Assembly (NCBI RefSeq): GCF_026151205.1
Contig: NC_087082.1
Location: 4,195,408 to 4,259,407 of the forward strand
From: Bolinopsis microptera
Lineage: Eukaryota > Ctenophora > Tentaculata > Lobata > Bolinopsidae
Length of the DNA: 64,000 bases
Reading direction: 5' to 3'
Position 1 is the first letter of the stretch. Every line of letters starts with the position of its first letter. Below the pieces are notes generated by a model. It had not been told where the DNA came from, did no database searches, and saw only the letters and a program-made list of their open reading frames with translations. The translations under genes were made by a program, and so were the position numbers. Shown here piece after piece: positions 46,397-58,900 of the stretch.

Positions 46397-46490
46397 AGCT
46401 CAATAAATGTATTTAATTGTAGTTGTGAAAATAGTTTATGTAAAAATGTATAAAATCAGCGATAATGCGATATATGTAGTTGTATTTCTT

Positions 46491-47395
46491 GTAGGTTTAT
46501 AACCTACCAAGACGCGTGCCGAGTTGGACTCGTCGACGATCTTGAAACAAATATTTTACGAGTATCACCCGTTAATGTATTTCTTGAATATGTTTGTCAA
46601 AATTCATTTAAAATTCGATTAATAACAAAACATTACACATTAGCAAAATCTTTCATTTCTTCAAACACACGATAGAAACTCAGTGTCCTATAAGTATATT
46701 TATAAAATCTGCTGTTCAAATATCGCGACATCAAACATGGAAGTTTAAGTAAGATTCTGGTGGGAAGGTGAAGCATAATTGTTATGAATGGTGACAGCGA
46801 CGCGATCTACACTGTCACGTGACAAAACAAATAATGTTAACCTTCCTATCAATATCCAGATTTTGAAGCACAAAGGCATTTCAAAAGACAATCTGAATCA
46901 CAAGCTCAATTTTTATGCTAGTCTGATTGAGTGATTGTATCATGTATTAGTATTACTCTCTGATATTTGGGACACGCACCAAGCTCGTAATTATCTACAT
47001 TTGTACCTTTGTAGTTGTACGTTCGCGTTGACGGAAGTCTATAAGTATAAGTATAAAGTGGAATTGTTTAATTTAAGTTAGAAATAGATTTTGCTTTATC
47101 TTCGACCTAGTAAAGGACGAAATATGTAATTTAAATCAAATATTCATCTAGAATCTAAATATCATTTCGAACACCTAAAAGACGATTTTTTGCCCTTTTA
47201 TCGTATTACTATTTCGACCTTAAACAATTTTCGAGCTCGAACACAAGGGTTTTTGTAAAATTTTTTAACAAAAATTGTTTTTCAAATATCTAAATTTTGT
47301 ACTACTACTAAACGTTTTGTCTTTCCTTAACGGGTGATACTCGTAAAATATTTGTCCAACTCGGCGCGCGTCCTGGTACTGGTAGGTTATAAACG
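46491..47395. mobile_element. Inverted pair of the 90 bp repeat enclosing about 750 bp
   Basis: 46491-46577 (GTAGGTTTATAACCTACC, GCCGAGTTGGACTCGTCGACG, TTTTACGAGTATCACCCGTTAA) and its shorter inverted copy at 47327-47395. The enclosed sequence has no gene. It may be a non-autonomous element whose TIR is this repeat. Confidence 0.5.
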
Positions 47396-48963
47396 GAAAC
47401 CTACAAGCCTTTCCAAGCTGAAAACAATCCAGTAAAAATATTTCTGACATTCAAAAGTTTTCAAAGTTTTCATATGTTTTCTATCCCGATTTCGAAGCCC
47501 CCACCTCACCCTCGATATACGATCTTGGAGTCGAAGTTCCCCCTTTGTAATGCGATCTCGGAGGGCAGGCCTCCCGCCCTCCCCTAGGCCCGGCCTATGC
47601 AACACGAGTTCGGGAGCGGGGAGACTGCCTTTCAATATGTACGTATCGAGAATGACTCGGGCCGAAAATTTTCCAAGTCAAAAATTTAAAAAGTTTTCCT
47701 GGAAACTACTTTGTTCCACAATTCATGTCACCCTAAACTGATCATTATGAGCCGAAAATATCTTTTTGGTGTTTCAATTTTTTATGTTTTCTGGTCGTTG
47801 ATTACGTAATCAAAATTTTAATTTTTTACCGATTTTCGAAATACCAATTGCAATTGGACAATTTTCGTTAATTACGGAGGGAGGGGGGGGGGCAAAAATG
47901 TGAACGACCCCTAATTAATGACCCCTAATCAACGACCAAAACCCCCTCCCCCCGTAATCAACCGTAAACATTTGGAAACCCCCTCCCCCTCGACCCCTTA
48001 TTAAAAAAACGGATGATGATTAATCACTCTAGTACACTCGACTGTCACGTGACTTTTTAAACACGTTCTCTTGATGGCCCTGAATGACTAATCCGAAATC
48101 CTAGCCCTCTGATCTGATCCCAACCCTAACCCTAACCCAATTTTTAACAAAAGCATATGCTGAAACCCTACCCGGACCCCTAACGAGAAATTAGACCAAC
48201 TTCCTTGTATGGTCATATCACGTGATCGAGACAGTTTTTCGCCAATATCTCGCTAGGGGAGCATTTTAACCCTATGTCATGGGGGTGATTCGGAATCAGC
48301 GTGCGAAATTAAAATACATCGATCCAACTTGGGCTCAACTATCGGGGGCCCTTTTAGAAAAATCTTTAAGATCGACCGTAGAGTGATTTAGCACGCTCGT
48401 AAAAAACTGAATGTAAATCTTTGGTGAGTGCAGATAAGGCAACCTCCACCATACCAACCTCATGATCATAATCATCACCTGATTTGTCTCCCAAAAGAGA
48501 TGGATTCATGATCTAATAAACTAATTACTTATTCATATTACGTGTGTGGTTTATTACTTAAGGAAGTAGAATTTATTGAATTTAATAACTTTAAGGCTAA
48601 GTTTGTCTTTTCCGTAGATTAAGAACCTTCCAGATTAAACTGTAAGTGTAAGATAAAATGACATCATAACTTGAAAACACTTTGTTCGCAACTCTTTTCC
48701 AGTTTCAGTTTGCTCCACTTTTAATTTTCTTTTATTAAAATTATGGCCTTTGAATCAAGGAAAATTCACTACTTCAACTTTATCCGTTAACTAGAACTTT
48801 TACAAAATTTGAAGTACCATTTCGAGTACGGGTAGCATACGCTAATTTCTGGTTACCTCACACAATATGATAAATCAAATTAACATAGCATATTCAATAA
48901 TTCTTTATTCTTATTGAGATACATATTTTCGACGGTTAACCATTATAACAGCTTTTTCAGCTG
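47396..48963. other. Repeat-rich non-coding DNA
   Basis: 47510-47765 is a diverged copy of the 242 bp repeat unit of 29.3 kb. 47785-48000 has pieces of a TIR family (GTCGTTGATTACGTAATC, GTGAACGACCCCTAAT) with G/C runs at 47878-47892. 48122-48138 has a short CCCTAA run. No gene. Confidence 0.5.
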
Positions 48964-48966
48964 TAA

Positions 48967-49138
48967 GGGGTCGTTCACATATTACGTAATAATTTTTTGG
49001 AACATTTTTACCCCCCCCCCCCCACTCCGTAATCAGTTTTACACATAGCTTAAGCTATTGTGTCAAAATTACACTATATATAAGCGTAATCATTCGGAAA
49101 TCCCCCCTCAGCTGATTACGTAATATGTGAACGACCCC
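48967..49138. mobile_element. 172 bp PIF/Harbinger-type MITE
   Basis: TIR GGGGTCGTTCACATATTACG (extending to 24 bp) at 48967 and inverted at the right end 49115-49138. The flanks are TAA at 48964-48966 and 49139-49141, the 3 bp TWA duplication typical of PIF/Harbinger. It contains a poly-C run (49011-49023). Confidence 0.82.
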
Positions 49139-49243
49139 TAACGTTTGGTAACGTTTACTTTGATTAACAAAATTCATTGTCTAACTTTTATAGGCTCAGT
49201 TTGACGTTCAGCTAGCGTCATGACATGCCGTTACGTCATCCAA

Positions 49244-49283
49244 AGTTGGAGGGGGATTGTTTTCAAACAATCCCCCTCCAACT
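49244..49283. repeat. Perfect hairpin, 19 bp stem, 2 nt loop
   Basis: AGTTGGAGGGGGATTGTTT, TC, then its exact complement. The loop is very short for a pre-miRNA. It may be a MITE relic. Confidence 0.8.
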
Positions 49284-50695
49284 GTTTAAGTGATGCATCG
49301 TTCGTGTTCTTAAATGCGGTGGATCAGGGGTGTATTATAGGTCTGTCCGATATATTTGGACGGTAACTGTGAGCAGGATATCTCGTAGATGTACGGAGCA
49401 CCCAATGATTACGAAATTAAATACATAATACATTTACAATACAAGTCCTGCACTTCAAATTTGTTATCGCACGGAAGTTGGGCAGTATCCAGATAGCCCG
49501 ACATCTTATGGACAGTGTACTGTTATGCGGTCATATGATGTCATAAGATGTGTTTTACGATGTTCCTGTACAAAGGAAACACGATATAACTATGAGGTAT
49601 TACTCTTGAAAGTAGAATAAAGATTGTAAAAGTAACATAGAATATAGCAGAACTGCTCGAACATCACCCTCTAAATAATTACAAAACGGCACTTATATAT
49701 GGAATGACACGTGACGAGTGATTTATGACCATGAGACATGAAACTACTATCTAAATGGTTGTGAAGTCGTGGTGAAGTGAACACGTGACATTGACGAGTG
49801 ATAATTGTTATGAATCTCTAAGGTGAAATGGAATGTGCTGACTTTGTGCATATGAAGTGAATTGGTGCTAAAAGTGGAATGTGAGTGCTTGTTATTAGAT
49901 GTGAGAATAATGTGCAGTGGAGCATGATGTGATGTGATTTGTGAATATTAATACCTATAAAATTAAAACATTTAAAACAAATAACAAAATATACTCTTTA
50001 AAAGGCAACACAACAAGATGTTTGTGGACAACTGTCGATGAGATGTCCGTAACTGTCCATGGGCATAAGACGTGTCGAGCTATATGTATACTGCCGCCGC
50101 CGGTAGTTGAACTACTAGTACTGGTTCTTAATTTAAAAAAGGCTTATTAGGAGTGCATGGTTTCTTATGAGTTGTTGGCATTCAGGCTTCAGCCAATGAC
50201 GCTCCTTACATGTTAATCTTAGAAGTTCGGCTTTCATATTACTTTAAACACTGAAATTACTGCGATCACTCCTATAATACTAGTCAAATGCATAATTTTT
50301 CTTGTGTTCGTGTTAAATTGTTTCTGGATGGAAAAACGCAACGTATTGACCGTGTCGTTTGTTCCAGCTGTTCAAAGTACGTACCAACAACTCCAAGTTT
50401 TTAACGATTTCCTTTAATTATTAACGAAATATGGCATTTTTGACACATTCTACAAATTGAGACGATTCTGACCATTTTAATGCCCAAGATGAGCGCTTAA
50501 CTCCAACCAAAAGCTGAGATATCTTGAAATAAGTGTGATAATTGTTAGTCGCGAGACTGTATAGTAAAATCGGATTTTGGCGATTTCTCAAAAACTAAGT
50601 CTCTTAAGTTCATGCCTGAGGTCTCTATCTCAATCAGAAGCTGAGATAATTTATAGTGGGGGTCGCGTTATGGGTGCGGTCAAAAAGGGCGTGAT

Positions 50696-50748
50696 ACTCG
50701 ATTAATAAGTGTTATTTACTAATACTAAATAACACTTATTAATCGAGT
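50696..50748. repeat. Perfect hairpin, 23 bp stem, 7 nt loop
   Basis: The left arm begins ACTCGATTAATAAGTGTT, the loop is CTAATAC, and the right arm is the exact complement ending ATTAATCGAGT. This size could be a small-RNA precursor or the fused ends of a transposon. Confidence 0.8.
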
Positions 50749-51283
50749 AAAAATAACTTATTTAGGGTCATATAAATCGGATAACATCGAGAAACTTCGT
50801 AGACGTCCCAATATGTGCGGGACTTTTGTCAGTTCCACGATAATAGACTACTGGATATATATTTTAATACACCCCCTCCCCCCACGAAGAAAATCATTCC
50901 TACACACCTGTCCAGACTCTTTAGCTGTCGAAGATCCCTGGTTGCAAGGCTTGCTAAAAGTAAATAACGATCAGCTCTTCCAACGCCCAGTTAGTCTAAT
51001 TATGACTCCCAAGCACCATCTCGTCGTTAGGACGATTTACTTTGCTGTCTGGTGCATGTCGATCTGATCAAGCGTCATTTCAATGATGGGCACATCTGTA
51101 GTCTGTACAATTTCAAGTATCATCGTTCAATTCCGATTCCTCCACATCACGACAATCAAATCTGGGAATGTGAAGTAGCCATTTGCTCATATAATCTGGC
51201 TAGTTATGAACGAAATGAGATCTTTACCTGCATTTCAAAGTAGAGGGCTGAACATTTTTTTGGCCTTCTTCAAGGTCTTTAGA

Positions 51284-51320
51284 ACCATCACTTACTGTCT
51301 TAGTGACAGTGAGTGATGGT
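51284..51320. repeat. Hairpin, 16 bp stem with one wobble
   Basis: ACCATCACTTACTGTC, TTAGT, GACAGTGAGTGATGGT. One A/G difference gives a G-U pair. No neighbouring gene explains it. Confidence 0.6.
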
Positions 51321-52559
51321 GAAGGCGGTTCTCCTCCGAGAAAATGTGTACAATTCTTGTTTAGTTTGTACTATTCTTATATGTGTTTTATTGTCCAAAA
51401 TTGTCTTGCTTAGCCTCATCGAGTTGGTAACACTATCATAGAATTACTGTAAGTAATAGCTATTCTACAGTGCACACAGTCATACATAAAATTTCAATAA
51501 TCTACATTTATTATTAATGTAAACATAGTTAATAATCATTTGCCCTTTCTATTCGATTGTTTATTTTAGCAAATTTTCCGATCACTTTATTGTTCACGTG
51601 ATAAATCAAACGCCACTGATCGAGAGAGTCACCGCACTTTATGGCTGGAACTTATACCAGGATAGCACATACTTTGCTGACCTTATACTCTATAGTTCAC
51701 AACATCTAACAACGCTTCAGAGTTTTGTTATTTTAGCGGAAATTCCAGTTTCTTAGTTGAAATTATTTTTAAAAGAGTAGGAAGTTACAAACTTATAGTT
51801 ATATTCTTATTGAGGGCTCCCTCGCACGCTGCATTTAGCCTAGAAGTCATGACAACGACATTACTTTGCAAAGTTTAAAAGCTACGATCGTTTATTTAGC
51901 CCAAAATCAAACTTTTCGGTTTAATTCAGAATCTAAGTTGTCCCAAATTTGGCTCCTGGGGAGCTAACTATAAATTTACGAGCATGAAATTTTGTTGAAA
52001 ACCGGAAGGTTCTATTTATTTTACTTTTGGAGATATTCCCCAGCCGGTAGGGTTTGCTGGGTCGCGATAATTTAGGCCAAAAATCGCGTCGAAATTTTTT
52101 CAAAGGTTTTCTGGAAACTACTTACTTTTGTTCATTACATGTTCTTACATGTTTCAAGCTACCGGCCTGATAATTATGAGCTTCTGAAGTCCGTACATAC
52201 ATTCGGAAGGCTGTGGATGTGATTGGTTCCACTTCCATGGGGGTACTTATATAAAACTTATAAAGAACTTAATATTTGGCACTCAGATTTAAAGGAGAAT
52301 GCGTAAATTTGGTTCTCAGATTTAAAGGAAATTGCGCAATTTGTCGTGGAGAATTGAAATAATTGCGATTTGTCGCGAGGATCTGAAAAAATCGCGGTTT
52401 GTTGCGACAAACGTCAAAAATCGCGATTTGTCGCGGAGAATGGAAAAAATCGCGATTCCGCACGTGCCGCGATTTCCTTTTATTGTCCTTGTAATAAATA
52501 AATAAATGCTAACAGTTGAAGATTTCTATAAATGATCCAACCAATTCCCGGAATAAATT

Positions 52560-52646
52560 TGTAGGTTATAACCTACCAGGACGCGCGCCGAGTTGGACTC
52601 GTCGACGGTCCTGGAACAAATATTTTACGAGTATCACCCGTTAAGA
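52560..52646 (+). repeat. 90 bp interspersed repeat copy
   Basis: GTAGGTTATAACCTACC (itself a palindrome) followed by GCCGAGTTGGACTCGTCGACG and TTTTACGAGTATCACCCGTTAA, the same order as at 46491 and 63431. Confidence 0.85.
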
Positions 52647-52739
52647 ATAAATCAATTTCTGCTGACTTAAAGTTAACTGTTTTACACTAGTTTTATTATA
52701 ATTCGGTGGATCAACCCCTGCTCTTTCTCTCGGCAATTA

Positions 52740-52785
52740 TTGTTTAGTATTAGTACTAGTAGTAGTACTAGTAGTAGTACAACTA
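52740..52785 (+). repeat. TAGTAC/TAGTAG microsatellite
   Basis: A run of TAGTACTAGTAGTAGTAC units, just upstream of the transporter gene. Confidence 0.8.
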
Positions 52786-52904
52786 CAAAGGAAGCCAGAA
52801 ACTAGAGCTGTAGTGTTATGACTTATGACCCAATCATGTATTCAGTTCATAATTAAAAGAACACACCCTAACAACCATCTCCTCTACCAGCCTGTTTAGG
52901 TGAG

Positions 52905-55900
52905 ATGTCGGAGATGGATCACTTCAACGCTCCACCCTATCCAGAGGGGGACCCACCAGCCCGTGTCACGTGGAAGGGAGCTATAATCAAGGACAAGAGC
53001 TTGTGGTTCAAGGCTGGGTCTGGCCCTATCAGGGTGAAGTTAAACCCGGTGGTTACTATACTGAGTGCGCTTCTAATCATTGCGTTTATTTTGTGGTGTA
53101 TCTTAGCACCTGATCGTAAGTATAGTATATGGTTAAAAAACACTTAATTCACGCCTTGTTATTTTCAGTATCGATAATAAATGTTGAATATTTAAGATGA
53201 TCTTTTGATGGACTCTACCCTCTTTTAACAAACCGTTTCCTACTTTTAACTTTTAACTTTTATATCAAATCATTTAATTTAGGTGCATATATATAACTAA
53301 ATAACATATTTGTTGAATAAACTGATATGAGCATCCCTATTTTCAGATGCGTTGACTTCGTTCAAATCGGCTAAAACTTGGATAACCAGCACTTTTACGT
53401 GGCTGTATGTTGGGTCTCAGGACATTTGGACTATCGTCATCATTGCTATCTACTTCAGCAAGTATGGGGATATGAAGTTAGGTATGTGTATTGAGGTCCG
53501 GTATCTGTAATGCTTTATTGTACGATTGACTGTGGTACTGGTACACTGAAATATTTTTGGCATGATCAATCAATGCTAAAATACCATGCATTATCATTTT
53601 GATTTATCACCGAATTTAAAGTAAATTGTTAGGGGTGGAAGAACTGAATAGAATTATATTCGTGGGTGCAGAAAAAAAAACTGCTAGTTACAATTCTTTT
53701 GAAGTTATCCGCTGCAGTAACTTTTAAGATTCACGTACTCAAGTTCGACAACTTAAGTTCGCCAGAAATCACCCCTGACGAATTTCGGCACGTGTCGAAC
53801 TAGAGCCAAGGTAGCGTACTCTAGTTCGACAAACAGTTTCTGCTTGTGATCCAATGGCTATTGCCGGGTCTTTATCATAGGGTTCAAATTTCAATGGCAG
53901 GTGCACGAGATCAGAAATTTCAAAACGTGCACATAGTCCATTCAAAGGTCCATCTCTACACAGTACACAGTACACATGATTATTAAGAGACGCATTTGAA
54001 AAGCAACTAACAGCTGTCTCCCCAGGACAAGACGACGAGGAACCAGAATATAACGATGCTACTTGGTTCACTATGTTGTACGCCAGTGGTGTGGGGGTGG
54101 GCCTCTTCTTCTACGGAGTTGCTGAGCCAATCTGGCACTACCAGGGACCCAACCGATACACCAAGGATATATACATGCCTGACAACGAAGTGGCTCAGTG
54201 GGCCATGAACCTGACCCTTTTCCATTGGGGGATACACGGATGGGTCGTTTACGCCATGGTCGCTATTATTCTAGCATTCCTGACCTTCAGAAAGGGAATG
54301 CCCATGACGATGAAATCATGTTTTTACCCACTGATTGGAGATAGGATTTACGGATGGTTGGGTGATGTTATTGACATCTTCTCCGTACTAACCACTCTTT
54401 TTGGTGTGTGTCCTTCACTGGTTCTCGGAACTATGCAGATAAACAAGGGTAAGTATGTAATTCTGATAAAATTCTGCATTAAAAGCTTTTATGTTACATT
54501 GTTCAAATTTACGCGACAATTCCCGTCAAATATGGACAAATTTGAGTAAACAACACTGTTCGTGCCCAGGACCATGATGAGCGATGCGGATGACGTACCA
54601 CTTAACGTCATTATCAAAGGGCTGTTTGTGTACTGCGAGGTTAATTAAAATATCCTGCAGGACTAAACTATCTGAATGAAGACATCGCTGTCAGCATTAC
54701 TAACCAGGTCATCATCATCTGGTGCATCACCTTCATTGCAACTGTTTCCGTGGCAACGGGTGTTGGTGTAGGTATCAGACGTTTGTCAGAGGTGTGTTTC
54801 ACTCTGGGGTTGGTGATCATGATGATGGTGCTTTTCCTGGACGACACCTGGTTTGTCCTTATTTTGAGGAATCTCCTTAATGTTATGAGTTTATTGTGAA
54901 AACAATTGTCTCGTGGCATGTTATACATCTTCCGCATAGTAAGAGACAGCTGTAACTTGCTTTTCAATATTTTAGATAGATGAGCTTATGACCAATTTTC
55001 CTAGGTTTATACTGAACCTCTTCTGTCAAAATGTCGGGTTCTACTTTCAATGGCTAATACAGCTTGGATTCCACTGTGACGCATTCGAACTAAGTACCAA
55101 ATCATTTGGCGCCCGTGACCGAGGTTAAATAAATGCTATCGCTTGTATTTGATTATCAAAATTTTAGTAAACCTAATGTTAACTGTTCTCCTACTTTATC
55201 AAGGATATATACATGATCATACTTTCACAAATATCGAATGTCAAAGTTCACATACCCAGAGCTTGAACGAACATTACCGGTACAGGAAAAAGAAAGGAAA
55301 AATAATCCAGCACTAATCAAACCATACTCAGGTCGAATGTATGATGACGGAGAAGGAGACGGGCCCCAGGGCTGGATGGACTCGTGGACCATCTTCTACT
55401 GGGGATGGTGGATCGCCTACTCGCCATTTGTTGGAATGTTCATTGCTAAGATATCTCGAGGAAGGACCATCAGACAATTCATCATCGGTATGTTGTTATG
55501 AGGTGGCTAGCTCCTGCGTGTTCATAATATAATAGAGACCGAGCTGATTATAAAGACACTTTTGTTTAATACTTCTAAACAACCTTCTCAATTTAAAGTA
55601 CCTTACAGACCTAAAATTTCCATTTTTTGTCTCATGTTAGAAACGAATATTTTAATCATTTAGTGTATCAAACTGTAAAATATTTATGTACCACCCAACA
55701 GGAACTATGTCAGCTCCTATGATCTACACCTTTATGTGGCTCACTATATTTGGAGGAGCGGGCATCCGAACCGAGCGACTCGCTGCAGGCCAAGGACTCT
55801 GCTGCACATCTTGGAATTCTACTGTTTTGGGATGGAGTAATGACATGGTTAGTAATTGGGATTGGAATTTTGTATTATTACTTTGCCGCCACGATTCATT

Positions 55901-58900
55901 TGCATATGTAGCAATACATTTGCTCCGTTTGAAAATGTTTGAAATAAAATCGAATGTGATGGTGTACTGATCACTTGGCTAATATGTTGGAAAATATCAC
56001 CGTGAAGATTCTACCATATAAAAGTATTAAACATAGCTGGTAGTAACTATCACTTTTACAGATACTAACGGAAACAAACAATTGGCCCATTACAAAAGCC
56101 GGATTGAAATTATGTAAAGGAGATGAGGGCGAATCAGCTGCGTGTAAAGATTGCGGCTGGAAGTTGCTTGATACCTTCATCAAATCTAGAGCAGATGGCA
56201 CCCTCCCTACAGTAGAAGAGATTGTGGGTTACATTAATGATAACGATAGATGGCTTGGGAAGTACAAATCAGCAACAGACAAGTCAGTTTAATCAAGTTG
56301 CAACATTATTTTGCCACTGACGTCTGGCGTTTATAAACTTCTTATAGTTATATATAATAAATAAGTACAACTGGTTTTCTTCTCTTATAGAAAAAGGGCT
56401 CTACTAGCTGTAGCTAGGAGCATGAAATATCGGTACAAAGCAAACTATGCAATTGTCAAACTATAAGTTTCATGTTTGAAAAGCAATCTTCAGTGACATA
56501 ATTAACATAAAAATGGCAAACATAATACAACACAGTGCTCCTTTATCAAATTTTATAATTAACAATTAACAATTACTCAATACTACTAAACCTATATAAA
56601 TAACTACAAATCCTAATAACTAATAAATACTAACTAAATATGTCTAACTAAGAATTTCCTAGAGTGCCTACATTTAGAAATAATTTCTGATCTTTTATTA
56701 ATAATGCCTGGGGTTTTAAGTATGTATAGTTTCTCGTCTAAACAGAGGCCACAATGCCCCGCTCCAGCCTTATATTTCTTCGATTTAGTAATAATCTTCC
56801 AGTCTATGCTATATTCAATCATCTTCTCCTTGAGGTCCCATATCAATTTTGATAACTCGGTACTCAGTCTGTGCTTAGAATTCTTAAAACTTTGTCGATG
56901 ATTGTACCACCGTGTCTTAAAACTGTTTTCAGTCAATCCAATATAGGCCGTTTCCTTGTTAGATGCCGTTTTAACGGTTGCTTGGTATACTATGCATTTG
57001 GCCAGACATTGTCCTTTGAGGGGGCACTTCGAGGCGTCTCTGCAATTACACTCTTTTTCTGGAGCTTTTTTCTTTTCAGATTGTTTCTCTAGGACTGATT
57101 TGTTGTGCCCTTTGAGTATCCTTCCCAAACTGGGCATGCAGCAATAGCTTATTTTCACGGTATTCCTATTGATGATTTTATGTAACGGTAGGTTTTTCGG
57201 GAAATGCTTATCGATAAGAGCGAAGAACTTTCTTCCGATGTTGGTTGAAACGTTTGCACTGAATGGGGGATTGTACCATAGGATGTTCCTCTTCCGCGAT
57301 CTCTTTCTCTTTTTAGGCGGTGGTGTTTTATAATCGATGGTGTGACTATATCCGCTATCTCTAAGTGCCTTCTCATAATCGCTTTTGGCTTCATTTAGGC
57401 ATGTCTTGTTGCTGGATATGCTTATCAATCGTGATTCTATCATTGAGGGTAAGTTCTTTGAGGATACTCAAAGGGCACAACAAATCAGTCCTAGAGAAAC
57501 AATCTGAAAAGAAAAAAGCTCCAGAAAAAGAGTGTAATTGCAGAGACGCCTCGAAGTGCCCCCTCAAAGGACAATGTCTGGCCAAATGCATAGTATACCA
57601 AGCAACCGTTAAAACGGCATCTAACAAGGAAACGGCCTATATTGGATTGACTGAAAACAGTTTTAAGACACGGTGGTACAATCATCGACAAAGTTTTAAG
57701 AATTCTAAGCACAGACTGAGTACCGAGTTATCAAAATTGATATGGGACCTCAAGGAGAAGATGATTGAATATAGCATAGACTGGAAGATTATTACTAAAT
57801 CGAAGAAATATAAGGCTGGAGCGGGGCATTGTGGCCTCTGTTTAGACGAGAAACTATACATACTTAAAACCCCAGGCATTATTAACAAAAGATCAGAAAT
57901 TATTTCTAAATGTAGGCACTCTAGGAAATTCTTAGTTAGACATATTTAGTTAGTATTTATTAGTTATTAGGATTTGTAGTTATTTATATAGGTTTAGTAG
58001 TATTGAGTAATTGTTAATTGTTAATTATAAAATTTGATAAAGGAGCACTGTGTTGTATTATGTTTGCCATTTTTATGTTAATTATGTCACTGAAGATTGC
58101 TTTTCAAACATGAAACTTATAGTTTGACAATTGCATAGTTTGCTTTGTACCGATAATAAATAAGTATATAAATTTGAAAATACATATCTTGTTTTTATGA
58201 AGGTACTTACACAGGTAATTCAGACATTCGTGACAGGGAATATAATTAACAATTAATGCTAATTACAATCAATTTATCAATACCTTACGAGACATATTTA
58301 TATGGTACGAAATTTGGGGATTTTTGGAAAAAATGGGAAAAAATCCCCATATTTTCGTACTGAATTTCTGAAATTTTGTACTGAATTACTGTATTTCTGA
58401 AAAAAAATCCCCATATTTTCGTTCCCCCATAATTTTGATCCCCGCTAATTATGATCCACATAAATCTGTCTTGTAAGGTAGTTACTAAAGAAATATAATT
58501 GCTCAACAGGTCAGTTTCTAGACTGTCGTGTATGGCGAGTGAGGAGATGTTGTTTGCACAAATGTCTACATACGGTGATATGGGGCCCTTCCTTTGCGTC
58601 ATATCTCTCGTTGCTATCGTACTTTACTTCGTAACCAGCTCGGATTCAGGTATTTCAGAATTACTCAAATCTACGTTTTTTAAGGGATGAATTGTTAATG
58701 GCTGGAAAAACTTCAATTAAGGATATCATAGACAACAAATTTCTTTTAATTCCTCTACAATCCCAGGTAGCTTGGTAATAGACATAATGTCGGCAAATGG
58801 TGATCAAGACCCGCCCATTCCTCAGCGTATATTTTGGGCGCTGGTAGAGGGCGCCACCGCCACTGCCTTGCTGGTAGCCGGGGGGTCTGATGCTATATAC

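Larger units (their letters stand above)
41429..46440 (-). mobile_element. Intact two-ORF LINE (CR1/Jockey-like group)
   Basis: Minus strand: short 5' leader, ORF1 (46396-44501), ORF2 (44504-41598), about 150 bp of 3' UTR, and a (TTA)n tail at about 41431-41450. Both ORFs are free of stops, so the copy is young. A microsatellite instead of poly-A at the 3' end is usual for CR1/L2-related LINEs. The 5' end abuts a copy of the 90 bp repeat at 46491. No target duplication was found by eye. Confidence 0.88.
49142..52559. other. Non-coding region with hairpins and short repeats
   Basis: There is a perfect 19 bp stem at 49244-49283, a perfect 23 bp stem at 50696-50748, and a 16 bp stem at 51284-51320. 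52095-52225 is a diverged piece of the 242 bp repeat. 52330-52460 has degenerate units of about 30 bp (AATCGCGATTTGTCGCGGAG). Open frames at 49941-50150 and 50813-51243 show no motif. Confidence 0.5.
56368..58152. mobile_element. Palindromic Penelope-like element insertion with 14 bp TSD
   Basis: The flanks ATAATAAATAAGTA at 56354-56367 and 58153-58166 are a perfect 14 bp duplication. Inside, two copies of the same 3' PLE sequence face away from each other: left copy on the minus strand (about 57458 to 56429), right copy on the plus strand (about 57459 to 58152, starting further 3'). They share a GIY-YIG endonuclease and the same AT-rich 3' UTR. Inverted, 5'-truncated partner copies are a known outcome of PLE insertion. 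It lies in the BCCT intron, and the host exons remain intact. Confidence 0.85.

Noticed and set aside
48118-48140. Telomere-like CCCTAA repeats
   Set aside because: Only about two to three units, no array. A chance or interstitial remnant.
50813-51243. Two adjacent plus-strand frames of 84 and 63 codons
   Set aside because: No recognisable domain, and the region carries hairpins and repeats. Coding is not supported.
56390-56466. Possible alternative last exon for the BCCT gene (acceptor TTATAG, reading [15 protein letters not shown] to a stop)
   Set aside because: It lies inside the PLE insertion as defined by the 14 bp TSD. The phase-matched exon 9 at 58510 continues the BCCT domain.
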